Notes under the pieces: model-generated
What the model was told of the DNA's origin: nothing
Database searches by the model: none
What the model saw: the letters and a program-made list of their open reading frames with translations, nothing else
Assembly: GCF_023145695.1 (NCBI RefSeq)
Contig: NZ_JAJHVV010000018.1
Coordinates: 1 to 64,000 of the forward strand
Origin: Vibrio amylolyticus
Lineage (GTDB): Bacteria > Pseudomonadota > Gammaproteobacteria > Enterobacterales > Vibrionaceae
Length of the DNA stretch: 64,000 nucleotides
Reading direction: 5' to 3'
Part shown: one piece after another, positions 62,603 to 64,000 of the stretch
Numbering within the stretch: the stretch's first letter is position 1
Layout of the letters: the number at the start of each line of letters is the position of its first letter
Translations under genes and position numbers: made by a program

Positions 62603-62843
62603 AAACAACAAACCAATTTGCCTAATAGACTGAAACGCAGAGTGAATCATTAGGCATACAAATGAATCAGGTTAGTGTTTGCCCGTGCTAGCCTGATTTT
62701 ATTTGATATTAATAGCAAAAAGTAAACGAAAGCGATTTACTGCTCTACTACCAGTGGTAATGAAAACTATCCTGTTGTTTATCTGGATCAAAAAATTTCT
62801 GTTCATATTACTTTTTCGCTTCTTACATATGGATGTGTTAGTC

Positions 62844-63881
62844 ATGGGTATAAAAAAAGCCACACTGAATGATATTGCTCTCACTGCTTCTGTTTCTGTC
62901 TCTACACTTTCGCGTTACTTGCATAGGCGAGGTTACGTTAGCCGAGATAAACAAGTACGGATACAGGCGGCAATGTCGAAACTCAATTATCATCCTAGAG
63001 TGAAAGGGCATAAAACTCAGAGTGGGCTAAGTCATTTAGTTGGTGTAATTATACCTTACGCGTTATGTCCTCATTCGAATGCGATTTTATCGGGCTTAGA
63101 AGAGAAGTTGGCCGAATTCAATTTAATCCCATTAGTGACAATAGGGAAGTGGAGTAATGAAACAGAACTAGCTCGGTTTCGAGTCTTGATGAAACAAGGT
63201 GTAGATGGTGTTGTGGTGATTGGCGGTAGTCTAACGCACCTACAATTAGTTGACTTAGCATTGGACTTGCCTTTAGTGACCATTGGCAATTATGACGTTG
63301 AAAGTGAAAAAATTACGTCAATTAATACAAACAACTACGTCGGCGGGTACCTAGCGACAAATCACTTGCTTCAATTAGGACACACTAAAATAGCGCATAT
63401 ATCAGGTATTTCATTTCACCCTGATGCCAAACAAAGGATGAAAGGATACCAAGAAGCGATTAAGAAAGCGGGCTTACCCTTATCATCTGATCTGATTGTA
63501 ACGGGGAATTTTGAAGTGAAAAGCGGTGATAGAGCGGTTGAACGACTTTTGGATCAACGTATTGAATTTTCGGCCATATTTGCAGCAAATGATCAGATGG
63601 CCTTTGGGGCGATCAGCGCACTAAAGAGAGCCGGAATTCAGGTGCCAGAGCAAGTCTCTGTTGTGGGCTTTGATGATCATGAAATATCAGGGACGTATAC
63701 TCCTCCGTTAACGACATTAGCTCAACCTTCCCAGTACTATGGTGCTTTAGCAGCGGAAAAAATAGCAGAAAGCCTGGGGCTATGTTCCTTAAAAGAGAGA
63801 TCCTTGTGGGGAGAGGAGTGTTTAAGCGTGATTATACGAGAGTCTTGTATGTATAAGGATTCCATATGCGCAGAGCCATAA
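62844..63881 (+). CDS. LacI family transcriptional regulator
   Basis: The protein has about 345 residues. The N-terminal helix-turn-helix and hinge (KATLNDIALTASVSVSTLSRYLHRRGYVSRDKQVRIQ) are followed by a periplasmic-binding-protein-like effector domain (about 65-330). The start at 62844 (MGIKKATL) is the family-typical one; an ATG at 62829 is also possible. Its position after the endoglucanase gene suggests control of beta-glucan or oligosaccharide genes, perhaps beyond the window edge. Confidence 0.9.
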   Translation: MGIKKATLNDIALTASVSVSTLSRYLHRRGYVSRDKQVRIQAAMSKLNYHPRVKGHKTQSGLSHLVGVIIPYALCPHSNAILSGLEEKLAEFNLIPLVTIGKWSNETELARFRVLMKQGVDGVVVIGGSLTHLQLVDLALDLPLVTIGNYDVESEKITSINTNNYVGGYLATNHLLQLGHTKIAHISGISFHPDAKQRMKGYQEAIKKAGLPLSSDLIVTGNFEVKSGDRAVERLLDQRIEFSAIFAANDQMAFGAISALKRAGIQVPEQVSVVGFDDHEISGTYTPPLTTLAQPSQYYGALAAEKIAESLGLCSLKERSLWGEECLSVIIRESCMYKDSICAEP

Positions 63882-64000
63882 GGTGTTGACGTTGTTATGG
63901 CCCTTTGCACTATGTCTCATTTGCTCTCAATTCGTTTTATTTTGCCGATAACGTCGAAAGGTTATATTAGGTACTAGTCTAGGTGGACTTGATTCTACAG
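63882..64000. other. End of window, no gene seen
   Basis: The last 119 bases carry no recognisable gene or repeat. Confidence 0.5.

Overview
The window reads as Vibrio chromosomal DNA, most likely from the second chromosome. The left end is the integrase-proximal tip of a large sedentary chromosomal integron: an outward-facing integron tyrosine recombinase, an attI-type core and a run of single-gene cassettes separated by attC repeats of about 95-126 bp. The rest is core and accessory gamma-proteobacterial metabolism with typical Vibrio content: a DUF5062 protein, two methyl-accepting chemotaxis proteins, a GlyGly-CTERM serine protease and a split glycine-cleavage locus. I see no rRNA, tRNA, CRISPR array, phage or insertion sequence. 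Species is not determined.

Layout. 1-3785: cassette array, all genes on the minus strand (HNH nuclease-like, VOC, a decayed or ORF-less cassette, RidA, site-2-protease-like membrane metallopeptidase, PAT-like acetyltransferase). 3786-3996: attI / integrase promoter region with a LexA box, a palindrome and a long direct repeat. 3997-4971: integrase. 5.1-10.5 kb: oxidoreductase, OsmC, DUF1254 protein and the glutathione-dependent formaldehyde detoxification pair (frmA, fghA) with a divergent LysR regulator. 11.5-16 kb: LysE/Lrp pair, diguanylate cyclase, DUF3360 permease. 16-27.5 kb: Cache-PAS-DUF294 signalling protein, two chemoreceptors, RIO kinase, MsrA-like protein, an orphan sugar-type binding protein next to a chemoreceptor, SGNH hydrolase. 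28.1-30.5 kb: COG0523 (CobW-type) GTPase plus M23 endopeptidase behind a Zur-box-like palindrome. 30.5-37.9 kb: gcvP, gcvH and glyA on the minus strand, an XRE-cupin regulator and gcvT on the plus strand, sharing an operator-like motif. 38-50.9 kb: secreted protease, OmpR-type two-component system, PTS EIICB, YddG-like and CDF transporters, LysR, methyltransferase, acetoacetyl-CoA synthetase, and phhA-phhB behind a TyrR-box-like site. 50.9-53.5 kb: small hypothetical/SH3/VOC/APH genes. 53.7-57 kb: proXWV-type osmoprotectant transporter. 57.5-64 kb: oligosaccharide-type binding protein, RRM protein, YghU-like GST, GH5 endoglucanase with two carbohydrate-binding modules and a LacI regulator.

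How the genes work together. Several neighbourhoods have internal logic. FrmA and FghA make up formaldehyde oxidation. GlyA and GcvT/H/P interconvert serine, glycine and one-carbon units under a probable local XRE-cupin regulator. PhhA/PhhB start phenylalanine catabolism, whose end product acetoacetate is the substrate of the divergently encoded acetoacetyl-CoA synthetase. The GTPase and endopeptidase look like a zinc-starvation pair. The binding protein, GH5 enzyme and LacI regulator suggest beta-glucan use. The strongest candidates for new biology are the HNH and intramembrane-protease cassettes, the operator set of the XRE-cupin protein and the repeat structure at the integrase promoter.
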